DNA of 7,379 nucleotides. Origin: CAZVCJ01 sp964625745. Lineage in GTDB: Bacteria; Chloroflexota; Anaerolineae; VGOG01. The notes beneath the pieces were generated by a model. That model worked only from the letters and a program-made list of their open reading frames with translations. It was not told the origin of the DNA and did no database searches. The first letter of the stretch is position 1; each line of letters starts with the position of its first letter. The translations under genes and the position numbers were made by a program. Positions 1 to 5,604 of this stretch are shown here, piece after piece. The stretch covers positions 1-7,379 of the forward strand of contig CAZVCJ010000196.1 in the NCBI GenBank assembly GCA_964625745.1, written 5' to 3'.

Positions 1-874
1 CGGGGGGAGGGGAATAGCCGATGAAGTCCACCACCACCGGCTTGCCCGCCGACCGGGCGGCTCTCAGCAGTCCATCGGCCACCTGGGGGGATGGCGGCTT
101 GGAAACGAGGACGATGACGCGCGTTTCAGGGTCACGGCTGAGGAGGTCGAGTCCCTGGTGGGCCGTCACCGCGCCCACGGCCTGGGAGAGATCGCGCCCG
201 CCGGTGCCCAGGGCGTGGGTGATGCCACTGCCCAACTGGTGGATGCGGCTGCTCACCTGCTGCAGCCCCGTTCCCGATGCGGCAACCATGCCAATCGGCC
301 CCCGTCGCACCCGGTTGGCGAAGCCCAGCCCCACGCCGTTGACGATGGCCGTGCCGCAGTCTGGCCCCATGACCAGCAGGCCCTTTTCGGCCGCCGCCTG
401 CTTGAGGGCGGTCTCGTCATCCAGGGAGACGTTGTCACTGTAGAGGAACACGTTCTTGCCCAGGCGCAGCGACTGACGGGCCACGCCAGCGGCGTAGCGT
501 CCTGGAACCGAGACCAGCACCCATTGGGCGTCGGGCAGCATCTGCGCCGCCGATTCGAGGCTCCTGGGGCGGTATTCTTGCTCAATGACTTTTCGGCGTT
601 TGGTAAGGAGCTCGTCCACCTGGCCCAGTGCGGCCTGGGCTGCGGCGTCGTCCTCGGCGCGGACGACGATGACCAGGTCATCGGCCAGGGCGGCCTGGAT
701 TTCTGGCGTCAGCAAGTCACTCTGGGCGAGGATGTCCTTGTTGGCGTCGGTTCCCATCACCACGCCCGCGTCGAGCATGCCAGGCAGGGCTGCCAGAGAG
801 CGTTGCAACTGCATGAGGACCACGGAGTCATAATAAGCGCCCCGACGGATTTCTGCTTTTTTAATAGTTGTCAT
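1..874 (-). CDS. fdrA: FdrA-like protein (acyl-CoA synthetase/succinyl-CoA ligase alpha-like), 5' part only
   Basis: An uninterrupted frame of 291 codons runs from ATG at 874 off the left edge with no stop, so the C-terminal part is missing (E. coli FdrA is about 555 residues). GGAG sits 6 bases before the ATG and fixes the start. The N-terminal about 110 residues form the FdrA-specific region. From about residue 115 a CoA-binding Rossmann-like domain of succinyl-CoA ligase alpha type follows, with GPDCGTAI at 170-177, the glycine-rich GMVAASGTGLQQV at 195-207 and HALGTGGRDL at 220-229, all typical of FdrA. Family knowledge: E. coli FdrA (also called AllF) has been reported as a subunit of oxamate carbamoyltransferase in allantoin catabolism, normally encoded beside DUF1116 (YlbE), DUF2877 (YlbF) and carbamate kinase genes. 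Those partners, if present, lie left of the window. It has its own promoter and structured leader. Family assignment is firm; the substrate is unknown. Confidence 0.93.
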   Translation of the reverse strand, partial: MTTIKKAEIRRGAYYDSVVLMQLQRSLAALPGMLDAGVVMGTDANKDILAQSDLLTPEIQAALADDLVIVVRAEDDAAAQAALGQVDELLTKRRKVIEQEYRPRSLESAAQMLPDAQWVLVSVPGRYAAGVARQSLRLGKNVFLYSDNVSLDDETALKQAAAEKGLLVMGPDCGTAIVNGVGLGFANRVRRGPIGMVAASGTGLQQVSSRIHQLGSGITHALGTGGRDLSQAVGAVTAHQGLDLLSRDPETRVIVLVSKPPSPQVADGLLRAARSAGKPVVVDFIGYSPPP

Positions 875-909
875 AACTGTCTCCAATAGCATTTTCTCGT
901 GACTTTTGC

Positions 910-995
910 TAGCTGAAAAAGAACGCGGTTCAGCTAATGAGTAGCACGAGCCTTGTGCCCGCCCATAAGGGGCTAAGCTACGCTTATCTGAACCG
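910..995 (-). promoter_or_regulatory. Structured 5' leader of fdrA with competing stems (candidate cis-regulatory RNA)
   Basis: The leader transcribed from the promoter at 1006-1034 is about 125 nt long and unusually rich in pairing. A perfect 8-bp stem joins 988-995 with 926-933 and encloses a 5-bp stem (977-981 with 941-945) and an imperfect inner stem (964-974 with 949-957). A second perfect 8-bp stem joins 929-936 with 910-917. The two 8-bp stems share bases 929-933, so they cannot form together, as in two-state switches. No U-tract follows the second stem, so transcription termination is not supported; control of translation or RNA stability is possible. I do not recognise a known riboswitch consensus. 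Pairing was found by eye, without energy calculation. Confidence 0.45.
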
Positions 996-1005
996 TTTTG
1001 ATGCT

Positions 1006-1034
1006 AGTATATCACGGGCTTGAAATGGTGTCAA
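1006..1034 (-). promoter_or_regulatory. Sigma70-type promoter of fdrA
   Basis: On the minus strand the sequence reads TTGACA (1034-1029), a 17-base spacer, then TATACT (1011-1006): a consensus -35, ideal spacing and a near-consensus -10. Transcription would begin near 999 and reach the fdrA ATG after about 125 nt. The -35 and the first part of the spacer form a TTGA-N7-TCAA palindrome (1020-1034), a plausible operator. It closely matches the promoter at 3712-3740. Confidence 0.8.
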
Positions 1035-1194
1035 GTGCATTTGCCCGGCACAGCCCATTGCCGGTCATTCTCCTGTCTCAATTGCTTCTTCGAAGCTTGT
1101 CGAATGATCTGGTCGCTCAAGTAGCGTAGCACTGCCCTGACTACGACTTGAGGAGGTCGCGGATCTGACGATCCGCTCTGAGTCGGTGTAGTCG
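1035..1194. other. Non-coding stretch with small palindromes between the thiolase operon and the fdrA promoter
   Basis: No credible gene lies between the fdrA start (874) and the DUF35 stop (1294). This part holds two small palindromes: TTCGA/TCGAA at 1089-1093 and 1100-1104, and a perfect 7-bp hairpin GCGGATC-TGAC-GATCCGC at 1159-1176, flanked by loosely complementary arms near 1141-1147 and 1183-1193. A 68-codon GTG frame across it has no ribosome-binding site and runs through the terminator candidate and into the -35, so I treat it as chance. The palindromes could be remnants of a dispersed repeat, but only one copy is visible here. Confidence 0.4.
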
Positions 1195-1260
1195 AAAAAA
1201 GAATGGGGACAAAGGTGCAGGGAAGAAAAACTCTCACCGCTTCTCTACTCCTGTGTCCCC
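1195..1260 (-). terminator. Candidate terminator of the GNAT-thiolase-DUF35 operon
   Basis: Reading the minus strand, 34 bases after the DUF35 stop comes GGGGACA (1260-1254), then after about 42 bases its perfect complement TGTCCCC (1211-1205), then ATTC and six T residues (1200-1195). Weaker pairs (CAGG/CCTG, GAAG/CTTC) would continue the stem inward. Stem followed by a T-run in the right orientation fits an intrinsic terminator, but the loop region is long and partly unpaired. Confidence 0.42.
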
Positions 1261-1293
1261 GCTCTCATTTGAGTACTGGCCCGATATTGAGGT

Positions 1294-1638
1294 TTAAGCT
1301 GGCTCGAACTTAAGGCCGTAAAGCTTCTCCCCCCGAATTTCACGGACCAGCCCCCAGGTGGCCTTGACCTTCATCCCCACTTTCACATCGGGCGTTTTCA
1401 GTTGTCCCATCGCTCTCACGCCGTTCTGAAACTCCACGACGCCGAGGGTGAGGAACCTCACATCATAGCGCCAGGGGAGGGCGAAGAGCTGCGAATAGGT
1501 AAGCAGCTTGCCTGTCGCTGGAAGAGGCATCTCTATCTCGTCGAATTCCCTTCCTTTGCACTTCAGGCAGCGATCGTGCCGGGGGTACATGACCCGGCCG
1601 CATTTCTTGCACTTATATACTGTTAGCTTGTCGCTCAT
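1294..1638 (-). CDS. DUF35 family zinc-ribbon/OB-fold protein, thiolase partner subunit
   Basis: A 114-residue protein of the usual size for DUF35 (Zn-ribbon plus acyl-CoA-associated OB-fold). The N-terminal rubredoxin-like ribbon has CxxC at C10/C13 and C24/C27, and the OB-fold follows from about residue 40 to 112. These proteins bind thiolase or HMG-CoA-synthase-like subunits; characterised examples include the archaeal acetoacetyl-CoA thiolase/DUF35/HMG-CoA synthase complex, BbsA with BbsB in anaerobic toluene breakdown, and PhlB with PhlC. The ATG overlaps the stop of the thiolase gene as ATGA, and its GAGGAG site lies inside the thiolase gene, so it is surely translated as the thiolase's partner. 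It is the last gene before a candidate terminator. The function as a bridging or CoA-channelling subunit is inferred from the family. Confidence 0.9.
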   Translation of the reverse strand: MSDKLTVYKCKKCGRVMYPRHDRCLKCKGREFDEIEMPLPATGKLLTYSQLFALPWRYDVRFLTLGVVEFQNGVRAMGQLKTPDVKVGMKVKATWGLVREIRGEKLYGLKFEPA

Positions 1639-2819
1639 GCTTCTCTCCTCAAAATGGCCGCTATTACATTGTTCCCGAATCCACCGAAGTTGAGGGCAAA
1701 GCCATTCTCAGCCTTCTTGACCTGGAAATCGCCGGCTTCCCCACGGAGTTGCCACGTGATTGCAACTACATTAGCCACGCCCGTGGCGCCCACCGGGTGT
1801 CCGCGGGCCTTTAAGCCACCATCTGGATTGATAGGGATGTCTCCCCCTATCTCAGTTCGTCCTTCATCGAGGGCCTTGGCGCCTTCACCCTTCTTGAAAA
1901 AGCCCGCGTGCTCGCTTTCGGCAATCTCCAGGATGGTAAAGGCATCGTGCACCTGCGCCACGTTGATGTCCTTTGGCTTCAGCTTGGCCATGGCGAATGC
2001 TTTCTGGGAGGCAATGGTGACCGCCTTTAGATCTGTGGGGTCGTCCCGATCCTGAAGAGCGAGAGTGTCCGTGGCCTGGCCGATACCGGCAATAACGATC
2101 TCTGGCTTATTCAGCTCTTTCGCCATCTCAGCGGGGCCGAGTAGGACAGCGGCAGCTCCATCACTCACCGGGCACGCATCGTAGAACCTGAGGGGACTCG
2201 CGATGACGGGGTTGTTCACGATTGCATGTGGGTGGTGAAGGATGCCCTCAAGCGTTATCCTCATGTGAATGTGGGCGTAAGGGTTTAGCAAGCCGTTATT
2301 GTGGTTCTTGACCGCTACTTTGGCCAGGTGCTCTTCGGTGACTCCGTATTTCTCCATGTATAGCCGCGCAAACATCCCGGCCATGGAGGGTAAGGTCACG
2401 CCATAGATGTACTCTGCCAGGGGATGGGTCATGGTTGCTACAAAGTCTGTAGCCTTCCAGATGATCGTATCTCTCATCTTTTCCCCAGCAACTACCAGGA
2501 CCAGGTCACAATATCCTGAGGCGACGGCAAAGAAGGCATTCTTTATGGCCGAAGCTCCGGATGCAGGTCCATTCTCTATGGTTTCAGCAGCGGCAGGGAA
2601 CAGACAGAGTCGGTCAACGAGCGCACTGGCCAGGCCTGTCTTATTTTCCAGTATCGGTGCCCCCATGTTTGCCACGTAGACGCCGTCAATGGGCCTGTCG
2701 CCTATGCCGGCATCATCCATGGCCTTCAAGCCTGTAACTGCCAGCATGTCCATCAGGGTGTCTTCGTCACGCCGGCCAAAGGGGATCATCCCCACTCCTA
2801 ATATCGCTACCTTTCTCAT
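1635..2819 (-). CDS. SCP2/archaeal-type thiolase-fold protein lacking the nucleophilic cysteine
   Basis: A 394-residue protein, full length for the SCP2-type thiolase family. The N-terminus (KVAILGVGMIPFG) and the segments ACPVSDGAAA (215-224), HDAFT (291-295), GGLKARGHPVGATG (334-347, with H341 matching the catalytic GHP histidine) and NFGGFG (377-382) identify it. Where relatives have a Cys in E-N-A-C-A-S-G, this protein reads E-N-G-P-A-S-G (82-88): P85, codon CCT, replaces the nucleophile. HDAF also lacks the cysteine of mammalian SCP2-type HDCF, though HDAF occurs in archaeal-type relatives. The reading frame is otherwise intact, so this is not a decayed gene. ATG with GAGGAG 6 bases upstream; ATGA overlaps on both sides with the GNAT-like and DUF35 genes. 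Either the reaction does not need a Cys-bound acyl intermediate, or another residue or subunit supplies the nucleophile. Thiolase fold is certain; thiolase activity is not. Confidence 0.9.
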   Translation of the reverse strand: MRKVAILGVGMIPFGRRDEDTLMDMLAVTGLKAMDDAGIGDRPIDGVYVANMGAPILENKTGLASALVDRLCLFPAAAETIENGPASGASAIKNAFFAVASGYCDLVLVVAGEKMRDTIIWKATDFVATMTHPLAEYIYGVTLPSMAGMFARLYMEKYGVTEEHLAKVAVKNHNNGLLNPYAHIHMRITLEGILHHPHAIVNNPVIASPLRFYDACPVSDGAAAVLLGPAEMAKELNKPEIVIAGIGQATDTLALQDRDDPTDLKAVTIASQKAFAMAKLKPKDINVAQVHDAFTILEIAESEHAGFFKKGEGAKALDEGRTEIGGDIPINPDGGLKARGHPVGATGVANVVAITWQLRGEAGDFQVKKAENGFALNFGGFGNNVIAAILRREA

Positions 2820-3520
2820 AGTAAACTCCTCATTCTTTTTTCGCCCATGATCTTCTCGTTGATGAGCTTTTCGGTAGGCGTTATGATCTCCCTTTCGGCG
2901 ACCTCCATGAGCTTCTTGGGCACTGGCCTATCGCCGACGACCAACCGGTCCCTGTGCTTGAACCAGAGCTCTCTGGTGAGGGCAGTCGATGGTACGCCTC
3001 CCAGTTCGTGCGGGATGTCTGGCCGCGGTTCCAGCTCGAAGTCAATCACGAAGCGCCTCATCCCGATTGGGCTTTCGGCGACTATCAAGACCTCTTTCTG
3101 ATCGAGGTATTCGATCTGGTACTCCATCTTGGCAGAGAAGAGATGGCCGCCTACTCTGAGCCCCCTTTCTATAGTCATGGTGTGAAGGCTCATCCCAACG
3201 TCCCTGGTGTACATCCTGCCGTTGACGATTCCTACCAGGATGCCTTCTATCTGTCCGATAATGCAGTAGTGGTTTGCGGCTCGGTATTTCTGCCAACTCA
3301 GGAGCTCCGCGTAGAGCCTGGCTCCTACCACGTCATAGAAATCCCGTTCTATATCGAGCGTTGGTCTTATCGCGTCAAGGATCGCCGGGACGTCTTCTCT
3401 CCTCACCTGACGTATCACCATCTGTTGCCCCGTTGCCATAGTGACAACCTTAGGGGGATAAGGGGGCATGGGTAGCTCGGGTGGCCTCATTATCCCTTCA
3501 AGTTCCATATCCACAAACAT
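2816..3520 (-). CDS. GNAT-like acyltransferase-fold protein of unknown function, coupled to thiolase
   Basis: A 234-residue protein. I chose ATG 3520 over the GTG at 3535 because a GGAGG site (3530-3534) lies 9 bases before it; the longer frame would place that site inside the coding region. The first about 30 residues are proline-rich (PPELPMPPYPP). From about residue 34 the pattern MVIRQVRREDVPAILDAI resembles strand 1/helix 1 of GNAT N-acetyltransferases, and TIERGLRVGGHLFSAKMEY followed by a VLIVAESPIGMRRFVIDFELEP segment resembles strand 4/motif A and the next strand, with a degenerate RxxGxG/A acyl-CoA-binding turn. The C-terminal third is charged and unassigned. First gene of a promoter-led unit, it overlaps the thiolase start by ATGA. 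The position suggests a CoA-ester-related role beside the thiolase/DUF35 pair rather than an independent N-acetyltransferase. The GNAT assignment is by pattern only and I do not recognise the specific family. Confidence 0.72.
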   Translation of the reverse strand: MFVDMELEGIMRPPELPMPPYPPKVVTMATGQQMVIRQVRREDVPAILDAIRPTLDIERDFYDVVGARLYAELLSWQKYRAANHYCIIGQIEGILVGIVNGRMYTRDVGMSLHTMTIERGLRVGGHLFSAKMEYQIEYLDQKEVLIVAESPIGMRRFVIDFELEPRPDIPHELGGVPSTALTRELWFKHRDRLVVGDRPVPKKLMEVAEREIITPTEKLINEKIMGEKRMRSLL

Positions 3521-3561
3521 TAGCAGATCCTCCACATTTTTTTTGAACTTTGAACTTCGCT

Positions 3562-3594
3562 ACTCCCCCCAGGATTGGGGGGATGGGGGGGAGT
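3562..3594. repeat. C-run/G-run palindrome in the leader of the GNAT-thiolase operon
   Basis: ACTCCCCCC (3562-3570) and GGGGGGAGT (3586-3594) are perfect inverted arms; the 15 bases between contain another G6 run. A further C5 run at 3598-3602 can pair with the same G tract, so two foldings compete. On the minus strand the structure is transcribed about 45 bases ahead of the GGAGG site of the first gene. This kind of C6-ATCC-C6-AATCCT-G6 palindrome resembles dispersed intergenic repeats seen in cyanobacteria and other phyla; that resemblance is from memory. It is not followed by a T-run in the minus direction, so it is not a typical terminator. Confidence 0.6.
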
Positions 3595-3711
3595 CAACCC
3601 CCTCAAGACTTCAGATAAGCTGACTGAATCACCTCCGTTTGCATGAGCTCCTCAGGAGAATCTTAGGCGATCATCTCGCCCCTTTGTTTACCCGAATATC
3701 AAAGCTGAAGT

Positions 3712-3740
3712 AGTATACTATGAGCTTGAAGTGCTGTCAA
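3712..3740 (-). promoter_or_regulatory. Sigma70-type promoter of the GNAT-thiolase-DUF35 operon
   Basis: The minus strand reads TTGACA (3740-3735), 17 bases, then TATACT (3717-3712). The predicted start near 3705 gives a leader of about 185 nt before ATG 3520. It overlaps a TTGA-N7-TCAA palindrome (3726-3740). Over 30 aligned bases (3711-3740 against 1005-1034) it matches the fdrA promoter at 24, including the spacer segment TTCAAGC, more than core promoter elements alone require. The 3' end of the CoA-transferase gene is only 42 bases upstream of the -35, so read-through from that operon is possible. Confidence 0.8.
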
Positions 3741-3781
3741 ATTCCTCTTCTCATCGCAGATGAACTACGCCCCGGCTTCGG

Positions 3782-4972
3782 CTAGATAGCCCCTTGCTCC
3801 CTCAATCCCTCCACCTGCCCCGCATCGTACCCCAGCGCCGAAAGTAGCTCCCCGTTGTGCTCCCCCAGCAGGGGCGGGGGCAGGCGGTAGGTGATGGGTG
3901 TCTCCGACAGATGCACCGGGTTGCCGATGGAGCGAGCCAGGCCTGCCAGGGGATGCTCCAGCTCCACGATCATGCCCCGCGCCAGGATTTGGGGGTCGGC
4001 CAACGTCTCGTCGGGGAAGTTGATGGGGCCGCATGGGATGCCCTCGGCCACGAACCGCTCCAGCCAATGCTCTGCTTTCTCTTTCTCCAAGATCTCCTGC
4101 AACAGCGGGATCAACTCGGCGCGGTGCTCGTTGCGTTGAGCGTTGGTGGCAAAGCGGGGATCCACCATGATGGTCTCTTCAATGCCCAGCAGAGCGCAAA
4201 AACGCTGCCACAGCCGCTCTGTGCCTGCTGCGACGATGATGGGCTTGTCCCTGGCCTGGAGGGGCTGGTAGGGGGTGATGGTGGGGTGGACGTTGCCCAG
4301 ACGCGGGGGGCGCTGGCCGGTGGCGAAGTAGCTGCCGCCCACGTTGGCCAGCCAGGTGACCTGCGAGTCGAGGAGGGCGACGTCCACAAACTGCCCCTGC
4401 CCCGTCCTCTCCCTGGCCAGCAGCGCGGAGAGGATGCCGATGGTGGAGTAGATGCCGGTGGTGATGTCGGCCATGGGGGTGGGGAAGCGGATAGGCCCGC
4501 CCTCAGGCTCACCAGTCAGGCTCATGAGCCCCGCCTCCCCCTGAGCCACCACGTCGTAGCCGCCACGTCCCGCTTTGGGGCCGGTGTGGCCGTAGCCGGA
4601 GATGGCACAGTAGATCAGTCGGGGATTGAGGGACCGCAGCGTTTCAGGGTCAATACGGTCTCTTTGCAGCGATTCCAGCCTGGGGATGCTGACGATGAAG
4701 ACGTCGGCCTGCTCTGCCAGTTGGTGCAAAATGCGCTGGCCTTCGGGCGTCTTGAAGTTGATGGTAAGCCCTCGCTTGTTGCGGTTGATGGACAGAAAAT
4801 ACGCGCTCTCACCTTCGATGAAGGGAGGCCCCCAACCTCGGGACATATCACCCCGACCGGGAGGCTCTACCTTGATCACGTCCGCGCCCAGATCGCCCAG
4901 CATCATGGTGCAGTAGGGGCCAGCCAGGGCCTGGGTCAGGTCTATGACGCGAGTGCCCTCCAGTGGTTGCAT
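3782..4972 (-). CDS. Class III CoA-transferase (CaiB/BaiF family)
   Basis: A 396-residue protein, the usual family length. It would move CoA from an acyl-CoA donor to a free carboxylic acid in the cytosol. ATG 4972 is chosen because AGGAGG (4978-4983) lies 5 bases before it and because the catalytic aspartate of MADITTG then falls at residue 169, the position of the active-site Asp of formyl-CoA transferase and CaiB; the frame could extend upstream to 5023 but would overlap the preceding gene. Other marks: GPYCTMMLGDLGADVIKVEPPGRGD (18-42, split motif), NRNKRG (63-68), ISGYGHTGP (124-132), GYDVVAQGEAG (138-148) and a C-terminal domain with GIPCGPIN. The stop of the DUF5615 gene overlaps this ribosome-binding site, so it is the last gene of the right-hand operon. 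Substrate cannot be predicted; succinyl-CoA- or formyl/oxalyl-CoA-type transferases and racemases share the fold. Confidence 0.94.
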   Translation of the reverse strand: MQPLEGTRVIDLTQALAGPYCTMMLGDLGADVIKVEPPGRGDMSRGWGPPFIEGESAYFLSINRNKRGLTINFKTPEGQRILHQLAEQADVFIVSIPRLESLQRDRIDPETLRSLNPRLIYCAISGYGHTGPKAGRGGYDVVAQGEAGLMSLTGEPEGGPIRFPTPMADITTGIYSTIGILSALLARERTGQGQFVDVALLDSQVTWLANVGGSYFATGQRPPRLGNVHPTITPYQPLQARDKPIIVAAGTERLWQRFCALLGIEETIMVDPRFATNAQRNEHRAELIPLLQEILEKEKAEHWLERFVAEGIPCGPINFPDETLADPQILARGMIVELEHPLAGLARSIGNPVHLSETPITYRLPPPLLGEHNGELLSALGYDAGQVEGLREQGAI

Positions 4973-4982
4973 TACACCCTCC

Positions 4983-5348
4983 TCACATTTCACTTTGGTG
5001 CACTCGTATCCGACCGACTTCAACTATCCACAGCTGCCTCTCGACAGACATCTGAGCAATTGCTTGCAAGAGCTGTCGAACCAGGCTTTCCAACAGGGCC
5101 AGACTTGGGTTGCGTGGCACGCGGATGACCACAATGCCACCAGTCTTCTCGGGTGGGAACCGTGTCACGTTCGCGAAATCCAAGTCCAAAGTAACCAGGC
5201 AACGCTGTTCTGCACAGCACACGGCATAGAGCTGTTGGTCGGATGCCCCCTGCAAGGACTCAGCGCGGACAGTCTGTACGTCGTGCCCAGTGGCTACGAA
5301 GATATGCTGGGTCCGCCCCCCGAAGTTCTCGTCAAGCTTAAACTTCAT
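4983..5348 (-). CDS. DUF5615 PIN-like nuclease/toxin-like protein (pair 1)
   Basis: A 121-residue protein with the DUF5615 (Mut7-C/PIN-like) pattern: MKFKLDEN at the very N-terminus (acidic D6/E7), GASDQQL with D37, and LVTLDLDFANV with D55/D57, followed by a GGIVVIRV strand. These acids match the metal-binding set of PIN-domain RNases, so an RNA-cleaving toxin is plausible but untested for most of this family. The ATG overlaps the stop of the DUF433 gene as ATGA, the standard antitoxin-first order. Its TGA touches the ribosome-binding site of the CoA-transferase gene, coupling it to that gene. It shows no close similarity to the second PIN-like protein in the window beyond motif residues, arguing against recent duplication. 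Confidence 0.85.
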   Translation of the reverse strand: MKFKLDENFGGRTQHIFVATGHDVQTVRAESLQGASDQQLYAVCCAEQRCLVTLDLDFANVTRFPPEKTGGIVVIRVPRNPSLALLESLVRQLLQAIAQMSVERQLWIVEVGRIRVHQSEM

Positions 5349-5587
5349 GCTGCAACCTCAATCGGAATCTCGACGTACCGCTCGCGTGCCATCTCTGCTC
5401 CGTAGGCGATAGCAGCCAGGACGTCTTCCATCGTTAGCTGGGGGTACTCTTCCAAGAGCTCTTCCATGCTCGTGCCGCCGGCAAGAAAATCGAGAATGAG
5501 CGAGACCCAGATTCGAGTGCCGCGAATGCAAGGCTTGCCAAAACAGACATTCGGGTCTATTGAGATGCGTTCAAGAAGTGAATTCAT
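5345..5587 (-). CDS. DUF433 antitoxin-like HTH protein (pair 1)
   Basis: An 80-residue protein matching DUF433 along its length: ISIDPNVCFGKPCIRGTRI (8-26), a helical stretch, and EEYPQLTMEDVLAAIAYG (46-63), which form the winged-helix-like DNA-binding unit of these VapB-type antitoxins. ATG 5587 is preceded by a strong AGGGAGGAGG site (5597-5606) that overlaps the stop codon of the cyclase gene 17 bases away; an ATG at 5594 is out of frame and ends after seven codons. It overlaps the DUF5615 gene by ATGA. Expected role: bind and restrain the neighbouring PIN-like protein and repress transcription. There is no visible promoter of its own, so it would be expressed with the metabolic operon. 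Confidence 0.88.
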   Translation of the reverse strand: MNSLLERISIDPNVCFGKPCIRGTRIWVSLILDFLAGGTSMEELLEEYPQLTMEDVLAAIAYGAEMARERYVEIPIEVAA

Positions 5588-5604
5588 TGGTCATGGCCTC
5601 CTCC

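Noticed and set aside
158..889. Plus-strand frame of 243 codons antisense to fdrA
   Set aside because: The minus strand carries a clear FdrA sequence with family motifs and ribosome-binding site; the plus frame is a by-product of GC-rich codons.
1020..1034. FNR/CRP site at the fdrA promoter
   Set aside because: Half-sites TTGA and TCAA are separated by 7 bases rather than the 6 of FNR/CRP sites; kept only as a generic operator-like palindrome.
1031..1237. Minus-strand 68-codon GTG frame in the gap before fdrA
   Set aside because: No ribosome-binding site, runs through the terminator candidate and ends inside the -35 of the fdrA promoter; no recognisable domain.
3611..3621. TTCAGATAAGC at 3611 also present in inverted orientation in the fdrA leader (about 981-991)
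   Set aside because: An 11-base match between strands is expected several times by chance in a window of this size, and the orientations differ.
3751..3763. Hairpin TCATC-GCA-GATGA after the CoA-transferase stop as a terminator
   Set aside because: Only a 5-bp stem with no T-run in the minus direction; not enough for an intrinsic terminator.
3765..4067. Minus-strand frame of 100 codons inside the CoA-transferase 3' region
   Set aside because: Out-of-frame overlap with the real gene; the P/G/R/A-rich translation is an alternative-frame artefact.
3857..5128. Plus-strand frame of 423 codons antisense to the CoA-transferase
   Set aside because: Low-complexity G/V/A/D-rich translation with no family pattern; the minus strand encodes a full CaiB/BaiF protein.
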